A stretch of 64,000 nucleotides of DNA from Paraburkholderia kururiensis (GCF_034424375.1 NZ_CP139965.1:2170001-2234000); one strand, 5' to 3'; positions 52,515-62,407 are shown, counted from the stretch's first letter. The notes: a model not told the origin generated them from the sequence alone. Translations and numbers: made by a program.

Positions 52515-53768
52515 ATGGCCCGTTCCGATGCTCCGCCCGCTGACGTCCGCGAGCGTTTGCCCGACACGACCGACCGCCGCGCCGGCGCGGCTGCGCTTGC
52601 CTGCATGGTCGGGCTCGCGGTCGCGCTCGGCGTGGGGCGCTTCGCGTTCACGCCGCTGCTGCCGTTGATGCTGGCCGACGGGTCGATCGGGCTGAAGGCG
52701 GGCAGCTGGCTCGCATCGGCCAACTACGCGGGCTATTTCGTCGGCGCGCTCAGCTGCGCGGCGCTGCATGTCGCGCCCGCGCGGATGATTCGCTTCGGGC
52801 TTGCCGCGACGGCTCTGCTCCTGGCGGCGATGGGCGTCGGGCATCTGCTGCCGGTGTGGCTCGCCGTGCGTTTCGTCGCGGGCGTGGTCAGTGCGTGGAC
52901 CTTCGTGTTCGTGTCGCAATGGGGACTGCGGCGGCTTGCCGAACTGCACGCGCCGGAGTGGGGCGGGGTGATCTACACGGGGCCGGGTGTCGGCATCGTG
53001 CTGACCGGGCTGATCGGCCGTGCGCTGGAGGGTCAGCGCGCCGCGCCGGGCTGGCTCGGATTCGCGGCGCTGTCGGCCGTGCTCTCGATGGCGATCTGGC
53101 GCACGTTCGGCGTCGTGCCTGCGGGCAGCGCAACGCCGCAGGCGGCGGCTGGCGTGGTCACCGCAGTGCCCGCCGCGGCGCCGGCATACGACGACACGCG
53201 GCGTCAGCGCGCCGATGCGGTGGGACTCGTCGTGCTGTACGGGTTGCCGGGCTTCGGCTACATCATCACGGCTACCTTCCTGCCCGTGATCGCGCGCGCC
53301 GCGCTGCCCGCCGGCTCGCCGTGGCCCGACCTGTTCTGGCCGATGTTCGGCGTGGCGCTGATCGTCGGCGCCCTTGCCGCCGCGCGCTTGCCGGCGCACT
53401 GGGACAACCGGCTGCTGCTGGCCGCCGGTTGCGCGACGCAGGCGCTCGGCATCGCGGCCGGCATCGTGTGGCCGAACGCGGCGGGCTTCTCGGCGGGCAG
53501 CGCCTTGCTCGGGCTGCCGTTTACCGCGATCACGCTGTTCGCCATGCGCGACGCCCGGCGCCTGCGCGGCGCCCACGCGACCGGCCTCATGGGCTATGCG
53601 ACCGCGTCGTACGGCGTCGGACAGATTCTGGGGCCGCTCGTCGCGGCGCCGCTGGCCGCGCGCTTCGGCTCGTTCACGCCGGCGCTGTGGGTCGCGGCGG
53701 CGGCGCTGCTTGCAGGCGCGGCGGGGTTTGTCGCGATGGCCGTACTGGGGCGTCGGGCGCGGGGTTGA
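52515..53768 (+). CDS. YbfB/YjiJ-family MFS transporter
   Basis: 417 residues. The first helix has the family stretch G-V-G-R-F-A-F-T-P-L-L-P-L-M, and later N-Y-A-G-Y-F-V-G-A. Twelve membrane segments, with T-G-P-G-V-G-I near 155. Substrate unknown for the family. Divergent from the LysR gene at 51481-52395. Its stop is followed by a 221-bp gap without gene or clear signal before the PNPOx-like gene. Confidence 0.9.
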   Translation: MARSDAPPADVRERLPDTTDRRAGAAALACMVGLAVALGVGRFAFTPLLPLMLADGSIGLKAGSWLASANYAGYFVGALSCAALHVAPARMIRFGLAATALLLAAMGVGHLLPVWLAVRFVAGVVSAWTFVFVSQWGLRRLAELHAPEWGGVIYTGPGVGIVLTGLIGRALEGQRAAPGWLGFAALSAVLSMAIWRTFGVVPAGSATPQAAAGVVTAVPAAAPAYDDTRRQRADAVGLVVLYGLPGFGYIITATFLPVIARAALPAGSPWPDLFWPMFGVALIVGALAAARLPAHWDNRLLLAAGCATQALGIAAGIVWPNAAGFSAGSALLGLPFTAITLFAMRDARRLRGAHATGLMGYATASYGVGQILGPLVAAPLAARFGSFTPALWVAAAALLAGAAGFVAMAVLGRRARG

Positions 53769-53989
53769 TACAGGCTCGACGTGGGCTTGATGCGGCCTTG
53801 AGGGCACGGGCGGTTCGATGCACGTGGATCGTTCGTACCGTGCCGCGTCCGTGGTTTGCGGCGCGGGGTGGCCATCAGCGCGCCATCGCAAGCGTATGCA
53901 TGCATGACAGGCGGGCATCCGGTGTGCTTTCTCGTTGCGGACGCCCGGTTCTGTATCGACGCGGAACCGGCTTGCCAGGAACGCGCCCG

Positions 53990-54574
53990 ATGAATCTCGA
54001 ACAGATTTACGCCCGAATCTGGGACAGCCTCGCCGCCTCGGTACGCGAAGACAGTCTGCCGTTCAAGGTGATGCAGGCTGGCACCATCGGCCTCGACGGG
54101 TCGCCGAACGTGCGTACCGTGCTGCTTCGCGGCGTAAGCGAGCGGGAGAACCTGCTCACTTTTCACACCGACCTGCGCTCGCCGAAGGTGGCCGAACTGA
54201 GCCGCGAGCCGCGCATTGCGCTCGTTGCCGTGGACGCTGCGCGGAGTCAGCAGATTCGTGTGTCCGGCGAAGCCCGCATCGTGCGCGACGGGCAAGCGCG
54301 GCTCGATGCGTGGCACGCCAGTCCCGATCATGACCTGATCGCCTACCGCACGCGACTCGCGCCCGGCACGCCCATGCGCCACGCGGACGACGCGCTCGGA
54401 GCCTCACACGATCCGCACGATGTGCCGGGTCCCGCCGAAGGGTTCCAGCATTTCTGCGTGGTCGAGGTTCGTCCGGCACGGCTCGACTGGCTGGACCTGT
54501 CAGGGGCTCGCCCATTGCGGGCGTGCTATGCCCGTGAGGGCGACCGTTGGATTCACCGCTGGATCGCGCCGTGA
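53990..54574 (+). CDS. Pyridoxamine 5'-phosphate oxidase-like flavoprotein
   Basis: 194 residues, start at ATG 53990 with AGGA nine bases before. N-terminal split-barrel FMN fold: N-V-R-T-V-L-L-R-G, F-H-T-D-L-R-S-P-K, and a C-terminal W-x-x-R-W-I-A-P. True PdxH proteins are about 210 residues with more conserved PLP contacts; this belongs to the PNPOx-like (Alr4036 type) subgroup, so a general FMN-dependent reductase or oxidase is likelier than vitamin B6 synthesis. Confidence 0.82.
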   Translation: MNLEQIYARIWDSLAASVREDSLPFKVMQAGTIGLDGSPNVRTVLLRGVSERENLLTFHTDLRSPKVAELSREPRIALVAVDAARSQQIRVSGEARIVRDGQARLDAWHASPDHDLIAYRTRLAPGTPMRHADDALGASHDPHDVPGPAEGFQHFCVVEVRPARLDWLDLSGARPLRACYAREGDRWIHRWIAP

Positions 54575-54672
54575 CGAGGCGCGTTCAATCGAGGCTGACG
54601 GGATCGGCGCCGATACCGCGTCAAGCACCCGCTCAAGCACCGCTCAAGCAGCCGTACCGCGGCGTATCGCCG

Positions 54673-55659
54673 TCAGCACCGGTTCTCGCGCCTGAAGGTC
54701 TCCGACGGCAGTTCCCCGAACTGCTCGCGATACTCGCCCGAAAAATTTCCGAAGTGCCAGAAGCCCCAGCGTGTCGCGACCTCGGTCACGGACCGGGCGC
54801 CGCGCAGCTCGCGCCGCACGCGTCCCAGGCGCACCGCGCGAATGTAGGCGGACGGGTTCACGCCCAGCGTTTCCTCGAACGCGTATTGCAGCGTGCGGCG
54901 GCTCGCGTGGAAGCGCGCGCAGAGTTCCGCGACGGACAACGCGCAGTCCGGCGATTCCTCGACGACGTCCCGCACCGCGCGCACCAGCTGCCAGTGCCGC
55001 GAGATGCGCGCCGCCGCGGGAGACGCGGTTCGCGCGGGCGCATCGTCCGGCGTCGCCGCGAGCATCTCGGCAAGGCCGAAGACGGCGTGCCGCTCGAACG
55101 CATCCACGGCGCCGGCGTCGTCGAGCAGCGCGGGCTGCAAGGTGACCGCATCGAGCATCGTCTTCAACGTGGCCCGATACGCCTGCAACTGCACAGGGTC
55201 GACATCGAGCACCGTGGCATGCGTGCCGAGCCGCGCCGCGAGCCGCGCGATCTGCTCGCGCGCGAGAACGCTTGCCATCGCGTCGGGCTCGATCTCCAGA
55301 TTCACGACGACATGTCGGTCCGGCGAAAGAAACTCGAAGCCGCCGTCGCCGGAAAACACGTGCAGGCCGTCGCGATGACTGGCCTGGCCGCACAGCAGCG
55401 CAGGCCCTTCCAGCTGGAACGGCACGCCGATCGCGATGCGCCCCGGCGCCACCGCGCCGCGCTGATACACCGTGCGGTTCAGGCGCTCCACCAGCACGCG
55501 GATACCGCCCGCGACGAACGAACTCACCGACCCGTCGAACGGTCCGCGCGAGATCTGGCAGTAGGTCTGGTTCCAGGCGTCGAGCAGCAGCGCCTGTTCG
55601 TCGACGTTCCGGCAGCGTCGGATGTCGACTGCGGCGCGGGTAGAGGCGCACGTCTGCAT
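54673..55659 (-). CDS. AraC-family transcriptional regulator
   Basis: 328 residues from the ATG at 55659 (GGAGAACGCC upstream). N-terminal effector domain (about 20-215), then two helix-turn-helix motifs (about 225-325: L-S-V-A-E-L-C-A-R-F-H-A-S-R-R-T-L-Q-Y and S-V-T-E-V-A-T-R-W-G-F-W-H-F-G-N-F-S). Divergent from the SDR/permease pair, which it probably activates. Similar to regulators of amine or ethanolamine use by its W-G-F-W-H-F-G-x-F motif. Confidence 0.92.
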   Translation of the reverse strand: MQTCASTRAAVDIRRCRNVDEQALLLDAWNQTYCQISRGPFDGSVSSFVAGGIRVLVERLNRTVYQRGAVAPGRIAIGVPFQLEGPALLCGQASHRDGLHVFSGDGGFEFLSPDRHVVVNLEIEPDAMASVLAREQIARLAARLGTHATVLDVDPVQLQAYRATLKTMLDAVTLQPALLDDAGAVDAFERHAVFGLAEMLAATPDDAPARTASPAAARISRHWQLVRAVRDVVEESPDCALSVAELCARFHASRRTLQYAFEETLGVNPSAYIRAVRLGRVRRELRGARSVTEVATRWGFWHFGNFSGEYREQFGELPSETFRRENRC

Positions 55660-55875
55660 GGCGTTCTCCGGCGCGAGTGAAGGGGGCACGGGCACCGACC
55701 CGGGAAGCGGGCGGCGTCAGGAATCGGCCGCCCCAGTGTAAGTGAAAAAAATGCGCGCTGTATGGGGGAAACGCCGGGTGCGCGTCGTTCCGCGCGCCGT
55801 GTCGTGCGCAACGGTGTCGGTTCGGCGGCGCGGTTCGGGGCCGGTCGACACATCCCGTCCGCAAAGTTTTTTTTG

Positions 55876-55885
55876 CCAATTTTGG
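55876..55885. promoter_or_regulatory. Palindrome in the AraC-SDR divergent region
   Basis: CCAA-TT-TTGG sits in an AT-rich run (55865-55890) within the 310-bp gap 55660-55969, about 85 bp before the SDR start. A possible operator or part of the promoter for the SDR-permease unit. The rest of the gap shows no gene. Confidence 0.3.
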
Positions 55886-55969
55886 ATAGTCGCTACGATT
55901 TGGGCTGCTTATCGTGCTTCCAGCGTGGTGACTACCGTTGAGCCAACGGAACGACACAGGAGGCGTTGC

Positions 55970-56779
55970 ATGAGCGTAGCGGCAGGCGGATACACGGAGG
56001 GCGCCGGAACGCGCCCGGGCAGGCTGGCGGGCAAGATCGCCATCGTCTCGGGCGGGGCGACGGGCGCGGGTGGTGCGGCGTCGCGGCTGTTTGCCCGCGA
56101 GGGCGCGCAGGTCGCGCTCGTCGACGTCAACGGGGACGCGGGCGAAGAGGTGGTCGCGCAGATTCGCGCCGCGGGCGGCGTGGCCGAGCTCTTCACGGCG
56201 GACGTCTCGAAGCGTGAGGCGGTGGACGCCGCGGTTGCCGGCATCGCGCGGCGCTTCGGCCGCATCGACGTGCTGTTCAATCACGCGGGCAGTATCGTCG
56301 TGAAGCCGTTCCTCGACACGACCGACGACGACTACGACTGGCTCATGGACGTCAACGTGAAGAGCATGTTCATGATGACGCGCGCGGTGCTGCCGCACAT
56401 GCTCGCGAACGGCGGGGGCTCGATCGTCTGCACGGCGTCGATTTCGTCGGTCGCGGCCACGCCGCTCGAAGTGCTGTACTGCACGACGAAGGGCGCCTGC
56501 GCCATGTTTGCGCGGGCCATTGCAGTCGAGTATCGGGATCGCGGCATTCGCTGCAACGCGGTCAACCCGGGCTTCATCGATACGCCGCACGGCCGCCGCG
56601 AAATGAGTGCGCTCACGAAATATGGTTTCGACGCGAGCGAGGCCGCGCTCTCGGTGCAGCAGGGGCGGCTCTGCGCGCCGGAGGAGGTCGCGCAGGCCGC
56701 GCTCTTCCTCGCGAGCGACGACGCGTCGTTCATCAACGGCGCGCACCTCTACGTCGACAACTGTTTTACCGCGGCCTGA
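55970..56779 (+). CDS. SDR-family oxidoreductase
   Basis: 269 residues, start at ATG 55970 with AGGAGG upstream. Rossmann cofactor motif S-G-G-A-T-G-A-G-G near residue 27, N-H-A-G near 104, catalytic Y170 and K174 in Y-C-T-T-K, and the P-G-F-I-D-T-P motif. D in V-D-V-N after strand 2 favours NAD(H). Classical dehydrogenase of unknown substrate, probably an alcohol or amino-alcohol given the neighbouring amino acid/amine permease. Confidence 0.92.
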   Translation: MSVAAGGYTEGAGTRPGRLAGKIAIVSGGATGAGGAASRLFAREGAQVALVDVNGDAGEEVVAQIRAAGGVAELFTADVSKREAVDAAVAGIARRFGRIDVLFNHAGSIVVKPFLDTTDDDYDWLMDVNVKSMFMMTRAVLPHMLANGGGSIVCTASISSVAATPLEVLYCTTKGACAMFARAIAVEYRDRGIRCNAVNPGFIDTPHGRREMSALTKYGFDASEAALSVQQGRLCAPEEVAQAALFLASDDASFINGAHLYVDNCFTAA

Positions 56780-56892
56780 GCGTTCTCGATCGTTCCCGCG
56801 GCAACGAAGCATCAGCGGCAACGAAGAAGCATCAATCCAAAGCTGTTCCCATTGCAGTTGCACTGCCCTAAACCTCGAATCAAGGATCGATC

Positions 56893-58431
56893 ATGGATAT
56901 CAACCCGGCCGTGCAACCGGCTGAGCCGGTCGACAACGACGTCAGGCTCCTGCACAAGATGGGCTACGCGCAGGAGCTGTCGCGCCGCATGGGCGCGTTC
57001 TCCAATTTCGCCGTTTCGTTTTCGCTGATCTGCATTCTCTCGGGCGGCATCACGTCGTTCCAGATGGGACTGTCGGCGGCGGGCGGCGCATCCATCGGGC
57101 TCGGCTGGCCGCTGGGCTCGGTGTTCGCGCTCGTCGTGGCCGCGGCCATGGCGCAGATCGCGTCGTCGTTTCCCACGGCGGGCGGCCTTTACCACTGGAG
57201 CTCGATTCTCGGCGGCAAGACGTGGGGCTGGCTGACTGCGTGGCTGAACCTGCTGGGGCTCGTGTTCGTGGTCGCGGCCATCAACTACGGCACCTACGAT
57301 CCGTTTTTCCGCACGCTGATCGCGCCGATGTTCGGCGTGAATCCGGATTCGCTCGGCTGGTGGTCGCAGACGCTCTTCCTCACCGTCATCACGGCCTCGC
57401 AGGCGTTTCTCAACCATCGCGGCATTCGCATCACAAGCCGCATCACCGATTTGTCGGGATACCTGATCTTCGTCGTGACGGTGGTGCTCGTGATTTCGCT
57501 GCTGGCGTTTTCGCCGGTGAAGGTGGACCTCTCGCGCCTCTACACGTTCACGAACTTCACGGGCGTGGACGGCGGCGCGTGGCCGAAGCAGACCATGGCG
57601 CTCGCGTTCCTCTCGGGCCTGTTGCTCACGGCGTACACGATCACGGGCTTCGACGCGTCCGCGCACACTTCGGAAGAAACGCACGAAGCCGCGCGCAACG
57701 TGCCGCGCGGCATCATCGGGTCGGTGTTCTGGTCCACCACGTTCGGCTACGTGATGGTCTGCGCGTTCGTGCTCGTGATGCCCGATATCGGCGCCGCGGT
57801 GAAGCAGGGCACGGGCTTCTTCCAGGCCATCCTCGCGCCGATCCCGGGGCCGCTGCGCATCGTCATCGAACTGCTGATGTTCTTCATCAACTACGTCTGC
57901 GGCCTCGCTGCCGTGACCTCGACTTCGCGGATGATGTTCGCGTTCGCCCGCGACGGCGGTCTGCCCGGCTCGAAGTGGCTGCGCAAGGTCAACGCCTCGC
58001 ATCGCACGCCGGGCACGGCGATCTGGGTCTCGGCCGTGCTCGCCATTCTCGTCACGCTGTACGGCGACGCGTTCACGGTGCTGAGCGCGGGCAGCGCGGT
58101 GTTCCTGTTCGTCTCGTACGCCATGCCGACGGCGGCCGGCATCTTCGCCGAAGGCCGCACGTGGACCGAAAAAGGCCCGTTCCAGCTGGGCTGGCTCTCG
58201 AAGCCGTTTGCCGTGGCCGCCGTGTTCGGCGCACTCGTGCTCGCGTATGTCGGCATCCAGCCGCCCAACGAGAAGGTGATCTACGTGATGGTCGCGCTGC
58301 TCGTGGTGCTGCTTGCCATCTGGTACGTGGGCGGCGTGCGCAAGAGCTTTAGCGGGCCGCCTATCGGCGGCCTCACGAAAGAGCGCGAACGCGCGCTCGA
58401 AGGCATCGAAGGGCAACTGGATGAGGCTTGA
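56893..58431 (+). CDS. APC-superfamily amino acid/amine permease
   Basis: 512 residues with twelve membrane segments. Starts with the soluble R-L-L-H-K-M-G-Y-A-Q-E-L-S-R-R-M-G lead typical of the amino-acid/choline and GABA-permease subgroup, followed by F-S-L-I-C-I-L-S-G-G-I. The G-F-D-A-S-A-H-T-S-E-E-T segment near 255 is diagnostic. It lies 113 bp after the SDR gene on the same strand and ends at a strong terminator. Exact substrate unknown. Confidence 0.9.
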   Translation: MDINPAVQPAEPVDNDVRLLHKMGYAQELSRRMGAFSNFAVSFSLICILSGGITSFQMGLSAAGGASIGLGWPLGSVFALVVAAAMAQIASSFPTAGGLYHWSSILGGKTWGWLTAWLNLLGLVFVVAAINYGTYDPFFRTLIAPMFGVNPDSLGWWSQTLFLTVITASQAFLNHRGIRITSRITDLSGYLIFVVTVVLVISLLAFSPVKVDLSRLYTFTNFTGVDGGAWPKQTMALAFLSGLLLTAYTITGFDASAHTSEETHEAARNVPRGIIGSVFWSTTFGYVMVCAFVLVMPDIGAAVKQGTGFFQAILAPIPGPLRIVIELLMFFINYVCGLAAVTSTSRMMFAFARDGGLPGSKWLRKVNASHRTPGTAIWVSAVLAILVTLYGDAFTVLSAGSAVFLFVSYAMPTAAGIFAEGRTWTEKGPFQLGWLSKPFAVAAVFGALVLAYVGIQPPNEKVIYVMVALLVVLLAIWYVGGVRKSFSGPPIGGLTKERERALEGIEGQLDEA

Positions 58432-58454
58432 GCGAAGCTGGTCGGGATCAGTGC

Positions 58455-58486
58455 CGGGCCGGGCTCTACGCCCGGCCCGTTTGTTT
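58455..58486 (+). terminator. Rho-independent terminator after the permease
   Basis: Perfect 10-bp GC stem (58455-58464 with 58470-58479, 5-nt loop) followed by a T-rich tract. It lies 24 bp past the permease stop. Confidence 0.9.
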
Positions 58487-58575
58487 CTGGGGAACCGCGG
58501 CTTGGGAGCGGGGCACCGGGAACCCGGCGCCGGCCGCTGTTGCTGGCTCCATGCCGTGAGTCGAGGGGCCGGGTC

Positions 58576-59463
58576 TTAGTCGAAGTACGTCGCTTCCATA
58601 TCGTCGAGCAGCCCCGGCTGGGTCGGCGCCCAGTCGAGCAGCCTGCGCGTGCGCTCGCTCGACGCCAGCAGGTCCGCGCCGGCAAAGCGCCCGAACCAGC
58701 CGAAATGCTGCACGGCCTCTTCCGGCGAAAGCGAGACGACCGGTATGCCGAGGCGCCGCCCGATCACGTCGGCGATGTCCTTGAACCGCACCCCTTCCTC
58801 CGCGATGGCGTGAAACGGGCCGCCCGCGGCGCCGTGTTCGAGTGCCAGCCGGAACACGCGTGCGGCGTCGAAGCGATGGGTGGAGGGCCAGCGGTTGAGT
58901 CCGTCGCCCACATAGGCCGACACGCCTTTCTCGCGCGCGATCGCGATGAGAATCGGCACGAAACCGTGGTCGCCCGCGCCGTGCGTCGAAGGCGGCAGCC
59001 GCACCGCCGAGGCGCGAACGCCGCGTGCCACGAGCGCGTTCGCCGTCGCTTCGGAGACGCGCGGGTAGTGCTCGGAGCGCGGCGGCGGCACGTCGTCCTC
59101 GGTGGCCGCGCGCCCTTGTGTGAGCAACGCGACGCCCGAGGTGACGAGGAGCGGGCGATTCGAGCCCGCCAATGCATCGCCGATCGCCTCGATGGCGCGG
59201 CGGTCCAGCTCGCAGTTCTCGACGAACCGCGAGAAGTCGTGATTGAACGCCGTGTGAATGACGCCGTCCGCGGCCGCCGCGCCGCGGCGCAGGGCATCCA
59301 GTTCTTCGAGCGAGCCGCGGTGGACCTGAGCGCCGGCCGCGACGAGCGACGCCGCGCCCGCATCCGAGCGGGCAAGCCCGAGCACTTCGTGTCCCGCATC
59401 CCGCAATTCCCGCACAATAGCGGAACCGACAAATCCGGTGGCGCCGGTAACGAACACGCGCAT
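58576..59463 (-). CDS. NAD-dependent epimerase/dehydratase-like SDR (extended)
   Basis: 295 residues from the ATG at 59463 (AGGAGATTTGGCT upstream; a TTG two codons earlier is possible). N-terminal V-F-V-T-G-A-T-G-F-V-G-S-A-I-V, the extended-SDR nucleotide motif. The usual Y-x-x-x-K is not obvious at its place: S-E-A-T-A-N-A occupies it, suggesting a binding rather than epimerase role, as in atypical SDRs. Divergent from the XRE regulator at 59601, which probably controls it. Confidence 0.87.
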   Translation of the reverse strand: MRVFVTGATGFVGSAIVRELRDAGHEVLGLARSDAGAASLVAAGAQVHRGSLEELDALRRGAAAADGVIHTAFNHDFSRFVENCELDRRAIEAIGDALAGSNRPLLVTSGVALLTQGRAATEDDVPPPRSEHYPRVSEATANALVARGVRASAVRLPPSTHGAGDHGFVPILIAIAREKGVSAYVGDGLNRWPSTHRFDAARVFRLALEHGAAGGPFHAIAEEGVRFKDIADVIGRRLGIPVVSLSPEEAVQHFGWFGRFAGADLLASSERTRRLLDWAPTQPGLLDDMEATYFD

Positions 59464-59600
59464 AGCCAAATCTCCTGAGTGTTGCTGGTGAATGCTGGTT
59501 GATCCAGGGTGGTCCTGGGTGATCCTGGTACGTCGGCACTCTCGCGCGTTCGCGTCACGCGGTGAAGTCGTGGCGTTTTACAGGTATACGGACTAACAGG

Positions 59601-60455
59601 ATGAGCACGCCGAACGCACCCCCCAATCTGCTGGGCGATTACCTGAAGGACCGCCGCGCACGGCTCGACCCCGCCGCGCTCGGCTTTTCGGGCACGCGCC
59701 GCCGCACGCCCGGACTGCGCCGCGAGGAAGTCGCGCTGCGCGCCAACGTGAGCGCGACCTGGTACACGTGGCTGGAGCAGGGGCGCGGCGGCGCCCCTTC
59801 GGCGGAAGTGCTCGAACGCCTCGCCAGCGCGCTGCTGCTCACGCCGGTGGAGCGCGAACACCTCTTTCTGCTGGCGCAGGGCCGGCCGCCCGCGGTGCGC
59901 TACGAAGCGAGCGGCGTGACGCCGCGCCTGCAGCGCGTACTCGATGCATTCGAACTGAGCCCGGCCCTCGTCAAGACGCCGACGTGGGACATCGTCGCGT
60001 GGAATCGCGCGGCGGCATCGGTGCTCACCGATTACGCCTCGCTTGCAGTCCAGCAGCGCAATGTCTTGCGGCTCTTCTTCGGCAACCCGCGAATGCATGA
60101 AGTGCAACTGGACTGGGAAAGCGTGGCGCGCTTTCTTCTTGCCACGTTCCGTGCGGGCGTCTGCCGGGCGGGGGCAACGGCGGCGGCGAACGTCGAGGCA
60201 CTGGTCGCGGAACTCAGCGCATCGAGCCCCGAATTCGCGGCCCTGTGGCGCGAAAAGGACGTGCGCATGCACGGCGAGGGCTCGAAGCAGCTGCGGCATC
60301 CCGTGGCCGGTCTGCTGTCGCTCGAGTTCTCGTCGTTCGCCGTGGACGGGCGGCCTGACCTCACGATGATGGTCTACAACCCCACCACGGCCGACGACGC
60401 CGAGCGCATTCGCGCACTGATCGCCGCGCGCGTGACGGCGCCCGTGACGGCATGA
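59601..60455 (+). CDS. XRE-type regulator with MmyB-like ligand domain
   Basis: 284 residues from the ATG at 59601. Helix-turn-helix near 30-75 (T-P-G-L-R-R-E-E-V-A-L-R-A-N-V-S-A-T-W-Y-T-W-L-E-Q-G-R), followed by a PAS-like MmyB domain (about 100-280, D-I-V-A-W-N-R-A-A). This class often represses an adjacent divergent SDR gene, here 58576-59463 (137 bp apart). The stop overlaps the next start (ATGA). Confidence 0.92.
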   Translation: MSTPNAPPNLLGDYLKDRRARLDPAALGFSGTRRRTPGLRREEVALRANVSATWYTWLEQGRGGAPSAEVLERLASALLLTPVEREHLFLLAQGRPPAVRYEASGVTPRLQRVLDAFELSPALVKTPTWDIVAWNRAAASVLTDYASLAVQQRNVLRLFFGNPRMHEVQLDWESVARFLLATFRAGVCRAGATAAANVEALVAELSASSPEFAALWREKDVRMHGEGSKQLRHPVAGLLSLEFSSFAVDGRPDLTMMVYNPTTADDAERIRALIAARVTAPVTA

Positions 60456-61105
60456 CGGTGCGCCGTCCGCCGGCCCGTGCCCGTTCGCTGGGTTCTCGCT
60501 CACCCATGCCGGGGCAGTTCGCCTTGCCCGGCTTCGAAGCGCCCGTGCCGGCTGCCACGGACCGCCTGCTGTTCCTGCTGCGTCCCGACGTGGAGGCCGC
60601 CGCGCGCGTTGCTGCGCTGGTGCAGCGGCTATTCACTGGGCACGGGCAGCGCGGGCTTGCGGGCGTGCCGGTTCCCGTGCCGCTGCTGCACGTCACCTTG
60701 CATGAGCTGGGCGTCTACGCGGGCGTGCCGAACGACGTCGTCGCGCGTGCGAGTGCCGCCGCGACCGCGGTGTCGATGCGGCAGTTCAACGTCTCGTTCG
60801 ACGCGGCGACCCGCTTCTCGCCGGAGCAGTCGCGGCATCCGTTCGTGTTGACGGGCGGCGAGGGCGTGGTCGGGTGCGCCTTGCTGCATGAGGCGCTGGG
60901 CGCCGCGCTCAGGGACGTGGGTTTTCGGGTCGGATCGGCGTCCGGTTATACGCCTCACCTGACGCTCGCGCGCGGCGACAACGGCGCGAGCGACTTCCCT
61001 GTTGAACCGCCCATTGCCTGGACGGTGAGCGAGTTTCTGCTCGTGCACAGCCTGATCGGCCAGCGCCGGCATGTGGTGCTGGGCCGGTGGAGGCTCGCGC
61101 AGTAA
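60452..61105 (+). CDS. 2'-5' RNA ligase-like (2H phosphoesterase) protein
   Basis: 217 residues, start overlapping the regulator stop. Two H-x-T-x motifs of the 2H superfamily: H80-V-T-L and H169-L-T-L, correct spacing for paired catalytic histidines. Family members are RNA 2',3'-cyclic phosphodiesterases. The basic N-terminal about 20 residues may not be translated if the Met at residue 19 is used. Confidence 0.88.
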   Translation: MTVRRPPARARSLGSRSPMPGQFALPGFEAPVPAATDRLLFLLRPDVEAAARVAALVQRLFTGHGQRGLAGVPVPVPLLHVTLHELGVYAGVPNDVVARASAAATAVSMRQFNVSFDAATRFSPEQSRHPFVLTGGEGVVGCALLHEALGAALRDVGFRVGSASGYTPHLTLARGDNGASDFPVEPPIAWTVSEFLLVHSLIGQRRHVVLGRWRLAQ

Positions 61106-61241
61106 GGACTCGGCCCGAGTGGCCGTGTCGGCGGGTGTGCCGGCGAGCCGAAGGAACCTTCGACGAACAGCCGCCATGCGCTGTGAACGTTTTGTGAACA
61201 CCCTGATAAAATGCCGGGGCCGCAAACGCCGTGGATCGCAG

Positions 61242-61709
61242 ATGAAATTGCTTGATGCTCTCGTCGAACAACGCATTGCCGCCGCAGCCGCGCGCGGCGA
61301 GTTCGACGATTTGCCGGGGGCCGGACAGCCGCAGGCGTTCGACGACGACCTGCTCGTGCCCGAGGAAGTGCGCGTCGCGAACCGCATTCTCAAAAACGCC
61401 GGCTTCGTTCCGCCCGCAGTCGAACAGCTGCGCGCGCTGCGCGATCTGCGCGACGAACTGGACGCGGTGAGCGACCGCGCCGCGCGTTGCCGGCTCCAGG
61501 CGAAGATGCTCGCGCTCGATATGGCGCTCGAATCGCTGCGCGGCGGCCCCATGGTCTTGCCGCGCGAGTATTGCCGGCGCATTGCCGAGCGGCTGTCCGA
61601 GCGTGTCGTGGAAGAGGGCGATGCCGCGAGCACGGAACCGGCGCCGGCCGGCCCTGCGCTTCAAGACCGCCGCGAAGGCGGCGAGAGCCTCGAAGCGAGA
61701 CCGCGGTGA
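61242..61709 (+). CDS. DUF1992 (DnaJ-homologue family) protein
   Basis: 155 residues from the ATG at 61242. Carries the family core L-V-E-Q-R-I-A-A-A-A-A-R-G-E-F-D-D-L-P and G-A-G-Q-P with L-V-P-E-E-V-R-V-A-N-R-I-L-K-N-A-G-F (about 7-60). Small helical protein of unknown biochemical role. Its stop overlaps a GTG start of the tadA gene (GTGA), so the two may be coupled. Confidence 0.87.
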   Translation: MKLLDALVEQRIAAAAARGEFDDLPGAGQPQAFDDDLLVPEEVRVANRILKNAGFVPPAVEQLRALRDLRDELDAVSDRAARCRLQAKMLALDMALESLRGGPMVLPREYCRRIAERLSERVVEEGDAASTEPAPAGPALQDRREGGESLEARPR

Positions 61710-62377
61710 GCGTCGTACCCGACGAGCCCCACGTGGCCGATACGTCGGAAGGGCCCGGGGCATGCGCGTCGCCGAATGCATCCGATGCTTCCGATACGCC
61801 GAACGAAGCGGCGCCATCCGCGGCTAGCCATGCTTTCACGGGCAACCCCGAGCCCGTTTCCGAACGCGATCTCCATTTCATGACGCTCGCGCTCGCCGCC
61901 GCTGACGAAGCGCGCGCGGCCGGCGAAGTGCCGGTGGGCGCCGTGCTGGTGTGCGGCGACGAGGTGATCGCGACCGGCTTCAACCATCCTATCGGCGCTC
62001 ACGATCCCTCCGCGCACGCGGAAATGGTCGCCCTGCGGGCCGCCGCCGCGTCGCAACGGAACTACCGTCTGCCGGGTTGCGAGTTGTATGTGACGCTCGA
62101 GCCGTGCCTCATGTGCGCCGGCGCGATCATGCACGCGCGCATTGCGCGCGTGGTGTTCGGCGCACGGGACCCGAAGACGGGCGCCTGCGGCAGCGTGGTC
62201 GACGCCTTCGCCAACACGCAGCTCAATCACCACACCACTGTCACGGGCGGCGTGCTCGAACACGCATGCGGCGACGCGCTGCGCAGCTTCTTCGCCGAGC
62301 GGCGGCGGGCCAGCCGCGAGGCGCGGGCCGCGGCAGCCGCCACCGCTCAAGCACCGCATACCGATCTGCCTTCCTGA
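61706..62377 (+). CDS. tadA: tRNA-specific adenosine deaminase TadA
   Basis: 223 residues if the GTG at 61706 is used. The family core begins about residue 53 (E-R-D-L-H-F-M), so the first about 50 residues are a non-conserved extension and an ATG at 61880 is an alternative. Zinc/catalytic motif H-A-E near 103-105 and P-C-L-M-C near 133-137. Deaminates A34 to inosine in tRNA-Arg(ACG), an essential reaction. Followed by ldcA after 30 bp. Confidence 0.93.
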   Translation: MSVVPDEPHVADTSEGPGACASPNASDASDTPNEAAPSAASHAFTGNPEPVSERDLHFMTLALAAADEARAAGEVPVGAVLVCGDEVIATGFNHPIGAHDPSAHAEMVALRAAAASQRNYRLPGCELYVTLEPCLMCAGAIMHARIARVVFGARDPKTGACGSVVDAFANTQLNHHTTVTGGVLEHACGDALRSFFAERRRASREARAAAAATAQAPHTDLPS

Positions 62378-62407
62378 CCCACGACGACGACACGACTGCT
62401 TCCTGCC